A stretch of DNA of 64,000 bases from the NCBI RefSeq assembly GCF_029872055.1, contig NZ_JARXNQ010000003.1, forward strand, positions 1-64,000. The letters run 5' to 3'. The stretch comes from Sulfurimonas sp. C5 (GTDB taxonomy: Bacteria; Campylobacterota; Campylobacteria; Campylobacterales; Sulfurimonadaceae). Below are positions 1-9,185 of this stretch, one piece after another. Numbering within the stretch: the first letter of the stretch is position 1; every line of letters begins with the position of its first letter. The notes under the pieces are model-generated. The model saw only the letters and a program-made list of their open reading frames with translations, was not told the origin of the DNA and did no database searches. The position numbers were made by a program, and so were the translations under genes.

Positions 1-112
1 CACTCCATACAGCTGGTTTAGATTTTCTGAAATCCTCAGCTCTTACGCTTGCAGGTACAACAGCTAAAGCTAATGCACCTAAAGTCATACTTAAAAATTG
101 TCTTCTTTCCAT
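1..112 (-). CDS. soxY: SoxY-like Tat-exported protein, N-terminal fragment
   Basis: Only the first 37 codons lie in the window; the gene runs off the left edge. They encode a twin-arginine signal (ERRQFL, then a hydrophobic stretch ending PASVRA), followed by DFRKSKPAVW. This start resembles SoxY, the periplasmic protein that carries sulfur intermediates during thiosulfate oxidation and is a Tat substrate. The ATG at 112 is preceded by an AAAGGA ribosome site. A c-type cytochrome gene lies 51 bases upstream on the same strand, which suits a sox operon. The SoxY name is inferred from the N-terminus alone; another Tat-exported protein cannot be excluded. Confidence 0.5.
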   Translation of the reverse strand, partial: MERRQFLSMTLGALALAVVPASVRAEDFRKSKPAVWS

Positions 113-163
113 AATCTTTTCCTTTGAATTTAGATTGCGTATTTAATTGTATATTATTTTAGC

Positions 164-460
164 TTATTTTAAACCCTCTATATATTTTGCAAGTGCTTTC
201 ATGTCAGCTTCACTTAATTTGTTTACCTGACCTTTCATTACACCTTTCATTGCACCGCCGTATGTACCTTCTTTATATCCTTTAAGAGCAGCAAGAGTTT
301 TTTCTGCTTTCCAACCTTTAATTACTTGTGATTTCCCTAAAGCATGTTTCTCACCATTTGCACCGTGACATGCTGTACATTTTGCAAAGTTAGCATCCGC
401 ATTTAAAGCTACCGCACCTAAGATTCCTAAACCGATGATTGTTTTTAATAAAGTTTTCAT
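164..460 (-). CDS. Small class I c-type cytochrome (possible SoxX)
   Basis: This 98-residue protein has a signal peptide (about residues 1-23) and one heme motif, CTACH, at residues 28-32. Several methionines in the glycine-rich GGAMKGVMKG segment could supply the distal ligand. It is a periplasmic one-electron carrier of the cytochrome c553 kind. A strong AAAGGAG ribosome site precedes the ATG at 460. Because it lies just upstream of a soxY-like gene it may be SoxX or serve the Sox system, but the protein is short for a SoxX, so the role is inference. Its promoter region carries a tandem repeat, and the two-component genes are immediately upstream. Confidence 0.85.
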   Translation of the reverse strand: MKTLLKTIIGLGILGAVALNADANFAKCTACHGANGEKHALGKSQVIKGWKAEKTLAALKGYKEGTYGGAMKGVMKGQVNKLSEADMKALAKYIEGLK

Positions 461-488
461 TTAAAACTCCTTTGTTTTATTTAGAAGT

Positions 489-523
489 AGTATAGAAAAT
501 AATTGTGAAGTGATTGTGAAGTG
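489..523 (-). promoter_or_regulatory. Promoter with tandem 11-bp repeat before the cytochrome/sox genes
   Basis: On the minus strand the sequence CACTTCACAAT occurs twice without a gap (plus-strand 513-523 and 502-512). Seven bases further on is a -10-like TATACT (489-494). The repeats therefore cover the -35 region. Head-to-tail half-sites with about 11-bp periodicity are how OmpR/PhoB-family regulators bind, and such a regulator is encoded just upstream (1680-2345). That this protein binds here is inference. Confidence 0.55.
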
Positions 524-532
524 TACTAAGAA

Positions 533-1720
533 TTAAAACCTAATAATAAAAGCAGTATATTCATCTTTAACAGAATCGACATTTATACTAAAGCCGTACT
601 CATCTAAAATAGATTTAACAATATGAAGTCCTATCCCAAATCCACCAGTTGTATTTGTAAATCTAGCATACCTTGTAAACAAGTTCTCCAAGTTCTCTTT
701 AGCTATCCCTATGCCACTATCTTTTATAATTAAACTCTTTTTCTTTAGCGTGATATCTATTGTCCCATTAATAGTATTGTATTTAATAGCATTTGAAAGA
801 AGATTGTCAATCACTTTTGTTATTTTTTTCCTATCGATATTAAGGTAAAACTCCTCTTGATAGTTTTTATTGATTTCAATATTTTTCATATTTGCTTGTA
901 CTTTAAAATACTCCACCCTTTCATCTAAGAGTTCATTCAATAGAAGTTTTTCATCTTGAGAGATAAGTTTATGTTTGAGTATTAAAAAAGTAAGATCATC
1001 GTAAATATTGGAAAGTGTTTTTGCCCCTATCTCAATTCTGCTTATCACTTTTTGAGAGAATTTATTTTGCTCTTGTGTTTGAAGAAGTTCAACATTTGTC
1101 AATATAGTACTCACCGGTGTGTTTAACTCATGTGTCGTATCTTTAATGAACCTATCAAGTAAAAATAGTGTATCTTTCATGGGTTTTAGTAAAAGGGTAA
1201 GTAAAAAGTATCCTACTGTAAGCATAAATATTAAAAATATAGTTCCAAATAAAACGATTGTACGAATTAAAGTTATCTCGAAACTTTTATCCTCTGCTAT
1301 TTCAACTATAATATACTGAGCTCCCAAATAGTATTCATCACTGTTTTTCAAATAGCGTGCTATCATATTTTGTGTCATCTGCAGTTGACTGAGATCAAGG
1401 GTAGGATTATCTTTTGTTGAATACAAAAGTTTATAATCTTTATCGTAAAGAGTTGTTTTAAACTTTTTATCCCAAGGGTAAACGAGTTGATTTGTAGTGT
1501 CTTTTTGAAGCTCTTTTAGTTTTGATGTTAATTCATTCGCATAATCATTTAAAGCAACCAACTGTTCCTGATTATATATCTCTTTTTGTGAACTATAGTA
1601 AAGATAAACTCCTAAACCAGTAATAATAATCGTTAAAAAACTATAAAGTAGTAAAAAGTTTTGTAAAGTTTTTTTGGCACTAGAAGATAAATTTATATCC
1701 AGATTTTTTAATACTGACAA
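533..1720 (-). CDS. Sensor histidine kinase
   Basis: This 395-residue membrane kinase has transmembrane helices at about 22-43 and 152-178 around a periplasmic sensor region of roughly 110 residues. The cytoplasmic part has an H-box (HELNTP, His197), an N-box (DNLLSNAIKYN), a DSGIGI G1 box and a GFGIGL box, so all catalytic parts are present. The start is a TTG at 1720 with AAAGGA five bases upstream, inside the end of the regulator gene (41-base overlap), which implies translational coupling. I see no recognisable ligand motif in the sensor region. Its position upstream of a cytochrome and a soxY-like gene suggests a role in respiratory or sulfur-oxidation control; this is inference. Confidence 0.93.
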   Translation of the reverse strand: MSVLKNLDINLSSSAKKTLQNFLLLYSFLTIIITGLGVYLYYSSQKEIYNQEQLVALNDYANELTSKLKELQKDTTNQLVYPWDKKFKTTLYDKDYKLLYSTKDNPTLDLSQLQMTQNMIARYLKNSDEYYLGAQYIIVEIAEDKSFEITLIRTIVLFGTIFLIFMLTVGYFLLTLLLKPMKDTLFLLDRFIKDTTHELNTPVSTILTNVELLQTQEQNKFSQKVISRIEIGAKTLSNIYDDLTFLILKHKLISQDEKLLLNELLDERVEYFKVQANMKNIEINKNYQEEFYLNIDRKKITKVIDNLLSNAIKYNTINGTIDITLKKKSLIIKDSGIGIAKENLENLFTRYARFTNTTGGFGIGLHIVKSILDEYGFSINVDSVKDEYTAFIIRF

Positions 1721-2345
1721 TCGTATCCTTTCCTAAAATTTGACGCAGATGTTTTATGTAAGTCCGAACAGCACTTTCGCTGCTTTCTTCATCATATTCC
1801 CAAAGTCTGCTTTCAATTACTTCGTGACTCACTAACTCATTTTTATGTTGTAAAAAAAGTTTTAAAAGTTCCAACTCTTTATTGGCCAATGACATGATTG
1901 TACCGTTTTGTTTTAAAGTGTCATTGTTTGTATCAAAACTGCATCCGTTAGGTAGCACTAACTCATCACTTTTTTTATGGTAAAACTCCCTTTTTAAAAG
2001 TGTTTCAACTCTCAGTTGTAACTCTTTGAGTGCAAACGGTTTTTTTATATAATCATCGCATCCACTGTCATACCCGCTTTCGATATCTGCTATACCGTTA
2101 AGGGATGTAATAAAGATTGCGGGTGTTTGGTTCTCTCTGTCTCTTATCTCATGTAAAAGTTCAAAACCGTTTAGTTTAGGTACATTAACATCAAGTAGCA
2201 GTAGATCGAAATTATTTTCATATGCTTTTTCGCTGGCATCCAAGCCGTCATAACTGCTTATCACTTCATACTCTAGTGATTCTAAAAAATCTTTAACAGT
2301 TTCATGTAATGCCATATCATCTTCGAGGAGTAATATTTTTTTCAT
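1680..2345 (-). CDS. OmpR/PhoB-family response regulator
   Basis: This 221-residue protein has a receiver domain (acidic pair ED at residues 8-9, phospho-acceptor Asp52 in LLLLDVNVP, KP near 102-103) and a C-terminal winged-helix DNA-binding domain ending SIKKSGYKFIF. It is the partner of the overlapping histidine kinase gene. The ATG at 2345 has no Shine-Dalgarno. A TATAAT box ends only six bases before it, so the transcript may be leaderless. A tandem 11-bp repeat in front of the downstream cytochrome gene is a natural candidate target. Confidence 0.95.
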   Translation of the reverse strand: MKKILLLEDDMALHETVKDFLESLEYEVISSYDGLDASEKAYENNFDLLLLDVNVPKLNGFELLHEIRDRENQTPAIFITSLNGIADIESGYDSGCDDYIKKPFALKELQLRVETLLKREFYHKKSDELVLPNGCSFDTNNDTLKQNGTIMSLANKELELLKLFLQHKNELVSHEVIESRLWEYDEESSESAVRTYIKHLRQILGKDTIVSIKKSGYKFIF

Positions 2346-2351
2346 AGCTAC

Positions 2352-2357
2352 ATTATA
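2352..2357 (-). promoter_or_regulatory. -10 box of the response-regulator gene, leaderless geometry
   Basis: TATAAT on the minus strand ends six bases before the ATG at 2345. With the usual 6-8 base discriminator, transcription would begin at or within a base or two of the start codon. No -35 consensus is evident. Confidence 0.5.
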
Positions 2358-2414
2358 TCAAGCTATGGGTAGAAAAATAGCTTATATTTTTTAAGTAAGG
2401 GGATTACGAGGGGC

Positions 2415-2435
2415 AAGATACCAAAAAAGTATCTT
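2415..2435 (-). terminator. Hairpin at the end of the pentaheme cytochrome gene
   Basis: AAGATAC and GTATCTT form a 7-bp stem around a 7-base A-rich loop and overlap the stop codon of the cytochrome gene. The downstream strand has no run of U, so it may be a weak terminator or an mRNA 3'-end stabiliser. Confidence 0.35.
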
Positions 2436-3621
2436 ATAGTACTTTAATAGTAGTTTGCGTAATTGGGAATTTTTTACTCCAGATTGGGTCTTCTAAGTCA
2501 AGAAGTCCTTTTACTTCATCATTCACCAATTTATAACTAAGTTTTACATCTACGCTTTTTGTCCCTTTTATCTTCTCTATTCTAAGAGTTTTAGAACCCT
2601 TAGCAGGAATGCTCATATCTTTTGATTGAGCTTTTGCCATATGAGGTGTACTAGGTTTTTCTCTTTTTCTTGTATATTTTGTTGTTAAAGAGATTGTTTT
2701 CGTATCAATAACCTCACCTTTGTTATCTTTATACGTTATATCTAAAATCAATTCTCGTCCGCCAAAACCGCTTGGGATATTATGAGGTTGAGGATTTGCA
2801 ATAGTTACAAGAATATCTCTATTTTTATTTTCAATTGATAGTGATAAAGCACCTTCCCACATAGATTCAAAATGAGCACCCATAAAACCATGGTTTCTTA
2901 CTGTTCTTATCTTTTTCTCACCATTAAAACTAAACGTTGCAGCAACATCTTGTTTTCTAGGACCCATATGGCATTCTACACATGCTTGTTCGCCTTTGTA
3001 TTCTTTTTCCATATTTGTAAATACTAAGCCTCTTGTGCTTCTGTCATTAGCATGACAGACAAAACAGAGTCTGTTTGGTGTTTTATCCATAAAATCGTGG
3101 TGTATAGTTTTATGGTATGGTGATTTAGCATCACTGTAAGGTCCTGTCATTGTTCCAGACGGTGTCCATTCAACTCTATCCATACCTCTTTTTTTCTCAT
3201 CATATTCATCATGGATTTTATCCACGTTGTGACAAACAACACAGTTAATCCCTTCATCAATAGAATCATCATTGACTGCTTTATCTACTTTACTTCCTTT
3301 GCTAAGGCCCATAACAGCAGCTATTTCATAGTCTTGCGTCGTTTTTGTAACTGTGATTCTAGGATTGTGACAAGTTGCACATTCAATTTTAACACTGTTT
3401 AAACTTTTTCTTGTTTTTCTACTAACATACTCCATACTTTTTCTAAAGTACTCATCATTTTGGAAATGACTTTTTGCATGCCACGAGTTTTTCCACTCGT
3501 TTACGATTCTTTTATGACACGTTTGACATTTTGTAGAATCTTGATATCTCTCATCTACTTTAACAACTGTAGCACCAAAACTATAAGTAACCGTTAGTAA
3601 AAAAATTAGAAAAAATCTCAT
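2434..3621 (-). CDS. Pentaheme c-type cytochrome
   Basis: This 395-residue periplasmic protein has a signal peptide (about residues 1-16, MRFFLIFLLTVTYSFG) and five CxxCH motifs: CQTCH, CATCH, CVVCH, CFVCH and CVECH. The heme-rich half resembles the cytochrome c554 group of multiheme proteins. The C-terminal half (after about residue 240) has no heme motif and looks beta-rich (PQPHNIPSGFGGRELIL). It probably moves electrons between periplasmic partners; the substrate is unknown. It starts three bases after argF, with an AGAGGA ribosome site inside argF, so it is co-transcribed with biosynthetic genes rather than with an obvious reductase. Confidence 0.88.
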   Translation of the reverse strand: MRFFLIFLLTVTYSFGATVVKVDERYQDSTKCQTCHKRIVNEWKNSWHAKSHFQNDEYFRKSMEYVSRKTRKSLNSVKIECATCHNPRITVTKTTQDYEIAAVMGLSKGSKVDKAVNDDSIDEGINCVVCHNVDKIHDEYDEKKRGMDRVEWTPSGTMTGPYSDAKSPYHKTIHHDFMDKTPNRLCFVCHANDRSTRGLVFTNMEKEYKGEQACVECHMGPRKQDVAATFSFNGEKKIRTVRNHGFMGAHFESMWEGALSLSIENKNRDILVTIANPQPHNIPSGFGGRELILDITYKDNKGEVIDTKTISLTTKYTRKREKPSTPHMAKAQSKDMSIPAKGSKTLRIEKIKGTKSVDVKLSYKLVNDEVKGLLDLEDPIWSKKFPITQTTIKVL

Positions 3622-3624
3622 ACA

Positions 3625-4548
3625 TTATCCTCTGTGTTTATCTAGCCAGACCATAAGTCCTTTTTGAGCATGCAATCTATTCTCAGCTTCGCTGAAAACA
3701 ATATCACTGTGCTCTTCTAATACCTCTTCACTCACTTCTTGCCCGCGATACGCAGGTAAACAATGTAAAAATTTTGCACCTTTTTGAGCTAAGCACATCA
3801 TTAAACCGTCTACAATATAACCTTGAAAAGCTTTAATACGCTCCTCTTTTTCATCTTCTTGTCCCATTGAAGCCCAAGTGTCAGTTGTCACTACTGTTGC
3901 ACCTGTAATAGCTTCTTTTGGATCATTACTTACTTTAATAACTGCACCGCTCTCTTTAGCAAGTTCATATGCGTCTTTTAGTACATCACTATCTACTTCA
4001 TACCCTTTTGGCGTTGCAATACGAAGCTCAAATCCAAGCTTTGCTGCAAGCATTAACCATGAATGAGTCATGTTGTTTCCATCACCTACATACGCAACTA
4101 CCAAATCTTTTTCCATACCGTATTCGATAATAGTCATATAATCCGCTAATAATTGTACAGGGTGATACGAGTCAGTCAATCCGTTAATTACCGGAACCTG
4201 TGAACATTTTGCAAACTCTTCGATCATCGAGTGCTCAAATGTTCTAATCATTACCATATCACACATTCTACTGATAACACGAGCCGTATCTTTTACAGGC
4301 TCACCACGTCCTAAATGGATATCACGATTTGATAAGAAGAGTGCATGTCCGCCGAGTTGAAACATTCCAGTTTCAAAACTAACTCTTGTTCTTGTCGAAC
4401 TTTTTTCAAAGATCATTGCTAAGGTTTTATGCTCTAATTCTTTATTGTAAATACCATTTTTCAGATTTTTTTTAATACTAAGACCTAGATCAATAATCTC
4501 TAATATTTCTTCTTTACTAAAGTCTTTTAGTGTTAAAAAATGTCTCAT
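3625..4548 (-). CDS. argF: Ornithine carbamoyltransferase
   Basis: This enzyme joins carbamoyl phosphate and ornithine to make citrulline in arginine synthesis. The 307-residue length is normal. The carbamoyl-phosphate loop STRTR is at residues 51-55 and the catalytic HCLPAYRG is near the C-terminus, both intact; HPVQLLAD is also present. The ATG at 4548 follows an AGGACAG ribosome site. hemB lies 36 bases upstream on the same strand and the pentaheme cytochrome follows after three bases. Confidence 0.96.
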   Translation of the reverse strand: MRHFLTLKDFSKEEILEIIDLGLSIKKNLKNGIYNKELEHKTLAMIFEKSSTRTRVSFETGMFQLGGHALFLSNRDIHLGRGEPVKDTARVISRMCDMVMIRTFEHSMIEEFAKCSQVPVINGLTDSYHPVQLLADYMTIIEYGMEKDLVVAYVGDGNNMTHSWLMLAAKLGFELRIATPKGYEVDSDVLKDAYELAKESGAVIKVSNDPKEAITGATVVTTDTWASMGQEDEKEERIKAFQGYIVDGLMMCLAQKGAKFLHCLPAYRGQEVSEEVLEEHSDIVFSEAENRLHAQKGLMVWLDKHRG

Positions 4549-4584
4549 TTTCTGTCCTAAATTTTTAAATAAGCGTCAATTATA

Positions 4585-5556
4585 CTATTTTTTTAAAAGT
4601 TTTGCTACTTCTTTTGCATGATATGAAATAATAATATCAGCACCTGCGCGTTTAAACGCAATCATCGTCTCCATCACTACACGATCGTAGTCAATCAGCC
4701 CAGCATTTCCTGCATGTTTTAACATTGCATACTCACCGCTTACATTATATACTGCCATCGGTTTTGTCGTATTGTCTTTAATCTCTCTGATAATATCAAG
4801 ATAAGCTAGTGCCGGTTTTACCATTAGAATATCTGCACCTTGCGCCTCATCTTCGATCGATTCTGCAATAGCTTCACGACGGTTTGCAGGGTCCATTTGA
4901 TATGAGCTTCTGTCACCAAAACTTGGTGTCGATTCTGCTACGTCACGGAATGGTCCGTAGTATCCCGAAGCAAATTTTGTCGAATAACTCATAATTGGAA
5001 GATCATTATATCCCGCTGCATCAAGCGACGTTCTTAATGTTTCGATAATTCCATCCATCATACCTGAAGGTGCAATCATGTCAGCACCCGCTTTCGCATG
5101 TACGATCGCCTGCTTCCCAGAGAGTTCTAAAGTTGCATCGTTGACAACTGTTTCTTTTTCTTCATCGATAATTCCACAATGTCCGTGATCAGTATATTCA
5201 CAAAAACAAAGATCTGTTACGACAAACATATCAGGATGTGCTTTTTTCACTGCCTTTACTGCACTTGCAATAATTCCATGCTCACATAAAGCATCGCTTC
5301 CTACTGAATCTTTCGTATCGGGAATACCAAATAAAATAATTGAATATATACCTAATTCTTTTAACTCCGCGCACTCTTTGACTGCAACGTCAATACTCAT
5401 CTGATATACACCAGGCATAGATGCCACTTCAGTTTTTATACCCTCTCCGCTTCTTACAAATAATGGATAAATAAAATCATCAACACTTACATGTGTCTCA
5501 CGTACTAAAGCACGTAAATGTTGGTTTAAACGTGTTCTACGGAATCTTTGAAACAT
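4585..5556 (-). CDS. hemB: Delta-aminolevulinic acid dehydratase (porphobilinogen synthase)
   Basis: HemB condenses two aminolevulinate molecules to porphobilinogen in tetrapyrrole synthesis. The protein has 323 residues. The zinc-site cysteines Cys117, Cys119 and Cys127 are in [12 protein letters not shown], and the two active-site lysines appear as Lys194 ([12 protein letters not shown]) and Lys247 (MVKPA), so this is the zinc-dependent type. An AAAAAGG ribosome site precedes the ATG at 5556. It is transcribed divergently from ribA. Heme supply fits the two downstream cytochromes. Confidence 0.97.
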   Translation of the reverse strand: MFQRFRRTRLNQHLRALVRETHVSVDDFIYPLFVRSGEGIKTEVASMPGVYQMSIDVAVKECAELKELGIYSIILFGIPDTKDSVGSDALCEHGIIASAVKAVKKAHPDMFVVTDLCFCEYTDHGHCGIIDEEKETVVNDATLELSGKQAIVHAKAGADMIAPSGMMDGIIETLRTSLDAAGYNDLPIMSYSTKFASGYYGPFRDVAESTPSFGDRSSYQMDPANRREAIAESIEDEAQGADILMVKPALAYLDIIREIKDNTTKPMAVYNVSGEYAMLKHAGNAGLIDYDRVVMETMIAFKRAGADIIISYHAKEVAKLLKK

Positions 5557-5575
5557 ACTTTTTAACCTTTTTCGC

Positions 5576-5602
5576 TATAATTGCGATTATTTTACCATTA
5601 TA
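5576..5602. promoter_or_regulatory. Divergent hemB/ribA promoter region
   Basis: The 57-base gap has TATAAT on the plus strand (5576-5581, facing ribA) and TATAAT on the minus strand (5602-5597, facing hemB). The 15 bases 5576-5590 (TATAATTGCGATTAT) recur as the reverse complement in the panC/prfB gap. Confidence 0.5.
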
Positions 5603-5613
5603 AAGATTAATTT

Positions 5614-6177
5614 ATGAATATAGAGATTTCGGAAATAGCAAACTTACCTTCACGTTTTGGTGATTTCAAAGTCAAAGCATTTAAAGAGGGACATAAAGAA
5701 CATTTAGTGATTTACGCGAACAATTTAGACGAAGTTCCTATAGTAAGAGTTCATTCAGAGTGTTTAACTGGTGACGCTATAGGAAGCTTAAAATGTGATT
5801 GTCGCGATCAGCTTGAGTACGCTCTAAAAATGGTAAACGAAACAGGGGGAATGGTAATATATCTGCGCCAAGAAGGTAGAAATATCGGTCTCTTAAACAA
5901 GATTAATGCGTATGCCCTTCAAGACAAAGGCTATAACACTATAGAAGCCAATCATCAACTTGGATTTTCTGCCGATGAAAGAAGTTATGAGATAGTTACA
6001 TTTGTACTCAATCACTTTAACATCGATAAAATTAAACTTCTTACAAACAACCCTGATAAAATCAATTCTATCAGCGGGGTTGAAATTGTAGAAAGAATCC
6101 CTATTATCATGGAATCAAACAAACATAACGAAGGTTACCTAACAACTAAACGTGATGAAATGGGCCATTTAATTTAA
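5614..6177 (+). CDS. ribA: GTP cyclohydrolase II
   Basis: RibA opens the imidazole ring of GTP in the first step of riboflavin synthesis. The protein has 187 residues and is the stand-alone form, not fused to RibB. Zinc ligands Cys50, Cys61 and Cys63 lie in HSECLTGD and LKCDCRDQ, and the catalytic RQEGRNIGL is intact. I see no clear ribosome site before the ATG; a TATAAA box at 5599-5604 would give only a very short leader. The stop codon overlaps the next ATG by one base (TAATG), so the PAS-GGDEF-EAL gene is probably translationally coupled. Confidence 0.96.
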   Translation: MNIEISEIANLPSRFGDFKVKAFKEGHKEHLVIYANNLDEVPIVRVHSECLTGDAIGSLKCDCRDQLEYALKMVNETGGMVIYLRQEGRNIGLLNKINAYALQDKGYNTIEANHQLGFSADERSYEIVTFVLNHFNIDKIKLLTNNPDKINSISGVEIVERIPIIMESNKHNEGYLTTKRDEMGHLI

Positions 6178-8642
6178 TGGCGATAAACATAGCACAAGAC
6201 GATCTAAATACCGCAATATGTAAACTCAAAGCTAGAGAAGACATATTAAGAGAGTTTAGTACTCTTTCAGGACTTGGAAACTGGGAGTTAGACTTTAATA
6301 CAAACACGACGACGTGGTCTGACAGCCTCTACAACCTTTATCAGATTCCAAAAGAAACAGAACTAAATTTTGACACTTTTTTAAATTTAATCCTCCCAGA
6401 GTATGTTGAAAAAGCAAAAAGGCTTGTTCGGTTCTCAACTAAATCAAAAGAGATGTTCTCATTTCAAGCCAAAGCAAAACGCGGTGACGGACAAATAATC
6501 GATATACTCATTAACGGGAAAACTCTATTCAGTGATAATGGGGCACCTCTTAAACTTGTCGGTTCAACTCAAGATATTACTGATATTCTGGCTGTTAAAC
6601 AAGAAGCAAAAGAGTTATCTAGCCTGGTAGAACAATCCTCTAATGAAATTTATATAGTTGATTTTGAAACATTAGACTATTTGTATGTCAACAAAGGAGC
6701 TACAGAGGCTTTACAATATTCAAAAGAGGCTCTGTTGTCGATGAATGTTAGGGATATTAATCCTTACCTAAAAGAAAAAGAGATAAACAGACTCAAACAA
6801 CTTCTTGAAAATGATGAGAATGTTTTAAATAAAACAATTCACAAAAGAAGAGATCATACTTTATATTATGCACAGTCATATCTTCATCTTATCGAATACA
6901 GGAACAAAAAAGCTTATGTTATTTTTGATACAGATATCTCTCAGATAGTTGAACTTGAGTCTAAGTATAAAAAACAGGCAAAAATTCTCGAAAATATCCA
7001 TGATTCTGTAATCAGTACGGATAATTATGGAAATATTACAACTTGGAACAAAGGTAGTTATAAACTTTTCGGCTATGAACCTTTTGAGGTGATTGGAAAA
7101 AATATCAAACTAATATATAGCAAAAAGAATGAAATTACTTTATCACAGTGTTTTGACAATATCATTCATGGAATCAATCTTAATTCTGAATTTCACTTAC
7201 GTACAAAAGATGCAAAAGAGATTATTTGTGATGTTTCTTTAAGTGCTTCTACGGATGATATAGGTAGGATAACAGGTTATATAGGCTATATTCAAGATAT
7301 TACTCAACAAAAAGAGACTCAAAAGATGCTCGAGATTCAAACAGAAAAACTGAGACATCAAGCACACCATGATATGCTTACAAATTTGCCTAATAGAGTT
7401 TTATTCAGAGACAGACTCGATCAAAATATTGCAACATCAAAAAGAAATAACAATAAATTTGCACTTCTGTTTATCGATCTTGATCAGTTTAAGAACATCA
7501 ACGACTCTTTAGGTCACCACATAGGTGATGAAGTACTGATTGAAGCATCAAAACGTTTAAATTCTGTGATTCGTTCCGAAGATACGCTTGCGCGTCTTGG
7601 GGGCGATGAATTTACAATTATTCTAAAAAATATTAAAAACTCTTCAGGTGCAACAACTGTAGCTCAAAAAATTATCGATGTTTTAAAAGAACCTATTATT
7701 ATTAAAGATCTTGAACTATACGTCTCTTCAAGTATTGGTATTGCAATTTATCCTAACGACACAAATGAGGGAGACAACCTTATTAAATACGCTGATGCTG
7801 CTATGTATAAAGCAAAAGATGAAGGACGCAATAATTACCAGTTTTATTCATCAGAAATGACAGAATCTGCTTTTGAACGTGTTATTATGGAGCAAAATTT
7901 ACGTATTGCGATCAAAGAAGAAAACTTTTCTGTACACTACCAACCTCAAATTGATTCTAATACAAATAGTTTAGTAGGAATGGAAGCACTTGTAAGATGG
8001 GAACATAACGAAGTAGGAATGATTGCTCCTGAAAAATTCATCCCTTTAGCTGAAGAGACAGGTATGATAATTCAAATAGACTTGATAGTTTTACGCAATG
8101 CAATGACTCAAGTGAAAAAATGGTATGAACAAGGGTTAAATCCTGGAAAGCTTTCACTTAATCTCTCAGCAAAACAGATAGAAAATAAAAATTTTATAGA
8201 GATACTTTCTCAAACAATGCAAGTGTTAGATTTTGATCCTGCGTGGTTGACATTAGAGATTACAGAGAGCCAAATTATGAAAAATCCTGAAGACTCGATT
8301 AGAAAATTAAAAGAGATTAGTGCTTTAGGGATTGAGATAGCGATTGATGACTTTGGAACAGGTTATTCTTCACTTGCATATTTAAAACGTCTTCCTGTAA
8401 ACAAATTAAAAATTGACAAAGCTTTTGTTGATGGTTTACCGCATGATGAAGAGGATATTGCTATTTCAAAAGCGATTATAGCCCTGGCAAAAACATTGAA
8501 TTTAAAACTTGTAGCCGAAGGTGTAGAAACTAAGGAACAGCAAGAATTTATGCTGGCAAACGGTTGTGATGTAATTCAGGGATATTACTATTCAAAACCG
8601 ATTGACTCAAATAATATGCAAGAGTATTTAACTGCTATTTAA
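6177..8642 (+). CDS. PAS-GGDEF-EAL cyclic-di-GMP signalling protein
   Basis: This 821-residue protein has three PAS-like sensor segments (about 20-140, 145-255 and 262-380), then a GGDEF domain (LGGDEF near residue 475, with an RSED inhibitory site nine residues before it) and an EAL domain (GMEALVRW near 601, DDFGTGYSSL near 725). Both catalytic signatures look intact, so it may make or degrade c-di-GMP. I see no transmembrane segment, which suggests a cytoplasmic sensor. It is translationally coupled to ribA, a flavin-synthesis gene; flavin binding by a PAS domain is possible but not shown. It meets the CZB gene tail to tail with an 8-base overlap. Confidence 0.94.
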   Translation: MAINIAQDDLNTAICKLKAREDILREFSTLSGLGNWELDFNTNTTTWSDSLYNLYQIPKETELNFDTFLNLILPEYVEKAKRLVRFSTKSKEMFSFQAKAKRGDGQIIDILINGKTLFSDNGAPLKLVGSTQDITDILAVKQEAKELSSLVEQSSNEIYIVDFETLDYLYVNKGATEALQYSKEALLSMNVRDINPYLKEKEINRLKQLLENDENVLNKTIHKRRDHTLYYAQSYLHLIEYRNKKAYVIFDTDISQIVELESKYKKQAKILENIHDSVISTDNYGNITTWNKGSYKLFGYEPFEVIGKNIKLIYSKKNEITLSQCFDNIIHGINLNSEFHLRTKDAKEIICDVSLSASTDDIGRITGYIGYIQDITQQKETQKMLEIQTEKLRHQAHHDMLTNLPNRVLFRDRLDQNIATSKRNNNKFALLFIDLDQFKNINDSLGHHIGDEVLIEASKRLNSVIRSEDTLARLGGDEFTIILKNIKNSSGATTVAQKIIDVLKEPIIIKDLELYVSSSIGIAIYPNDTNEGDNLIKYADAAMYKAKDEGRNNYQFYSSEMTESAFERVIMEQNLRIAIKEENFSVHYQPQIDSNTNSLVGMEALVRWEHNEVGMIAPEKFIPLAEETGMIIQIDLIVLRNAMTQVKKWYEQGLNPGKLSLNLSAKQIENKNFIEILSQTMQVLDFDPAWLTLEITESQIMKNPEDSIRKLKEISALGIEIAIDDFGTGYSSLAYLKRLPVNKLKIDKAFVDGLPHDEEDIAISKAIIALAKTLNLKLVAEGVETKEQQEFMLANGCDVIQGYYYSKPIDSNNMQEYLTAI

Positions 8643-9081
8643 ATTTACTATCCGGCAATGCCGCTACTCTACGCAGCGCTGTATCTGCTTCACGAAACAT
8701 ATCATCTGTAATTTGTGAGAGCTCTTTATAATATAGTTTTAATTTATCAGCATCTAAACTGCTTATACTTCCATTAAAAACTTTAGATAATAAACTTGTC
8801 TTTTTTTTCTGCAGCTTCTGATGGATCTGATAAACTCTAGCATAATCTTTATGCCATTGCTCATGGATTTTGTCTAAACGTTCAAAAAGTTGATGGCCCA
8901 GAATTTGTGTCATTGTATCTTTATTTGAGTAAAACCATTGTCCACACTCACACTCCATTTTCCCAAGTGCTGTCGGTTCTTCAACATCTTTACCTTTGAT
9001 AATCTGTTTAATCTTATCCATCTGTCTTTGATGAGTTTCTTTTGCAAGTGCAATTGCTTCTAACATCTCATTTTTTTTCAT
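8635..9081 (-). CDS. Stand-alone CZB (chemoreceptor zinc-binding) domain protein
   Basis: This 148-residue protein matches the CZB pattern: an N-terminal His (KETHQRQM, His17), a Cys-containing CECGQW segment near residue 50, then an HxxxH motif (HEQWH). CZB domains bind zinc and regulate chemoreceptors or diguanylate cyclases such as E. coli DgcZ. Here nothing else is attached, so it would have to act by binding a partner. It overlaps the end of a GGDEF-EAL gene by eight bases and faces away from a CetB-like PAS gene. The extra Cys (C-E-C) could make it redox sensitive. The family call is by motif; function is inference. Confidence 0.7.
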   Translation of the reverse strand: MKKNEMLEAIALAKETHQRQMDKIKQIIKGKDVEEPTALGKMECECGQWFYSNKDTMTQILGHQLFERLDKIHEQWHKDYARVYQIHQKLQKKKTSLLSKVFNGSISSLDADKLKLYYKELSQITDDMFREADTALRRVAALPDSKFK

Positions 9082-9185
9082 TTTTCTACTCTTCTTGGCA
9101 AAAATTGCCTAAATTATACAAAAATTAAAAAAAATTAACAAATAAAACTATATAATGAATTTAATTTTTCTAAAAGGATTAGAAT

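Noticed and set aside
164-460. Firm assignment as SoxX
   Set aside because: Position fits but the 98-residue protein looks like a generic cytochrome c553; without the rest of the sox genes the name would be a guess.
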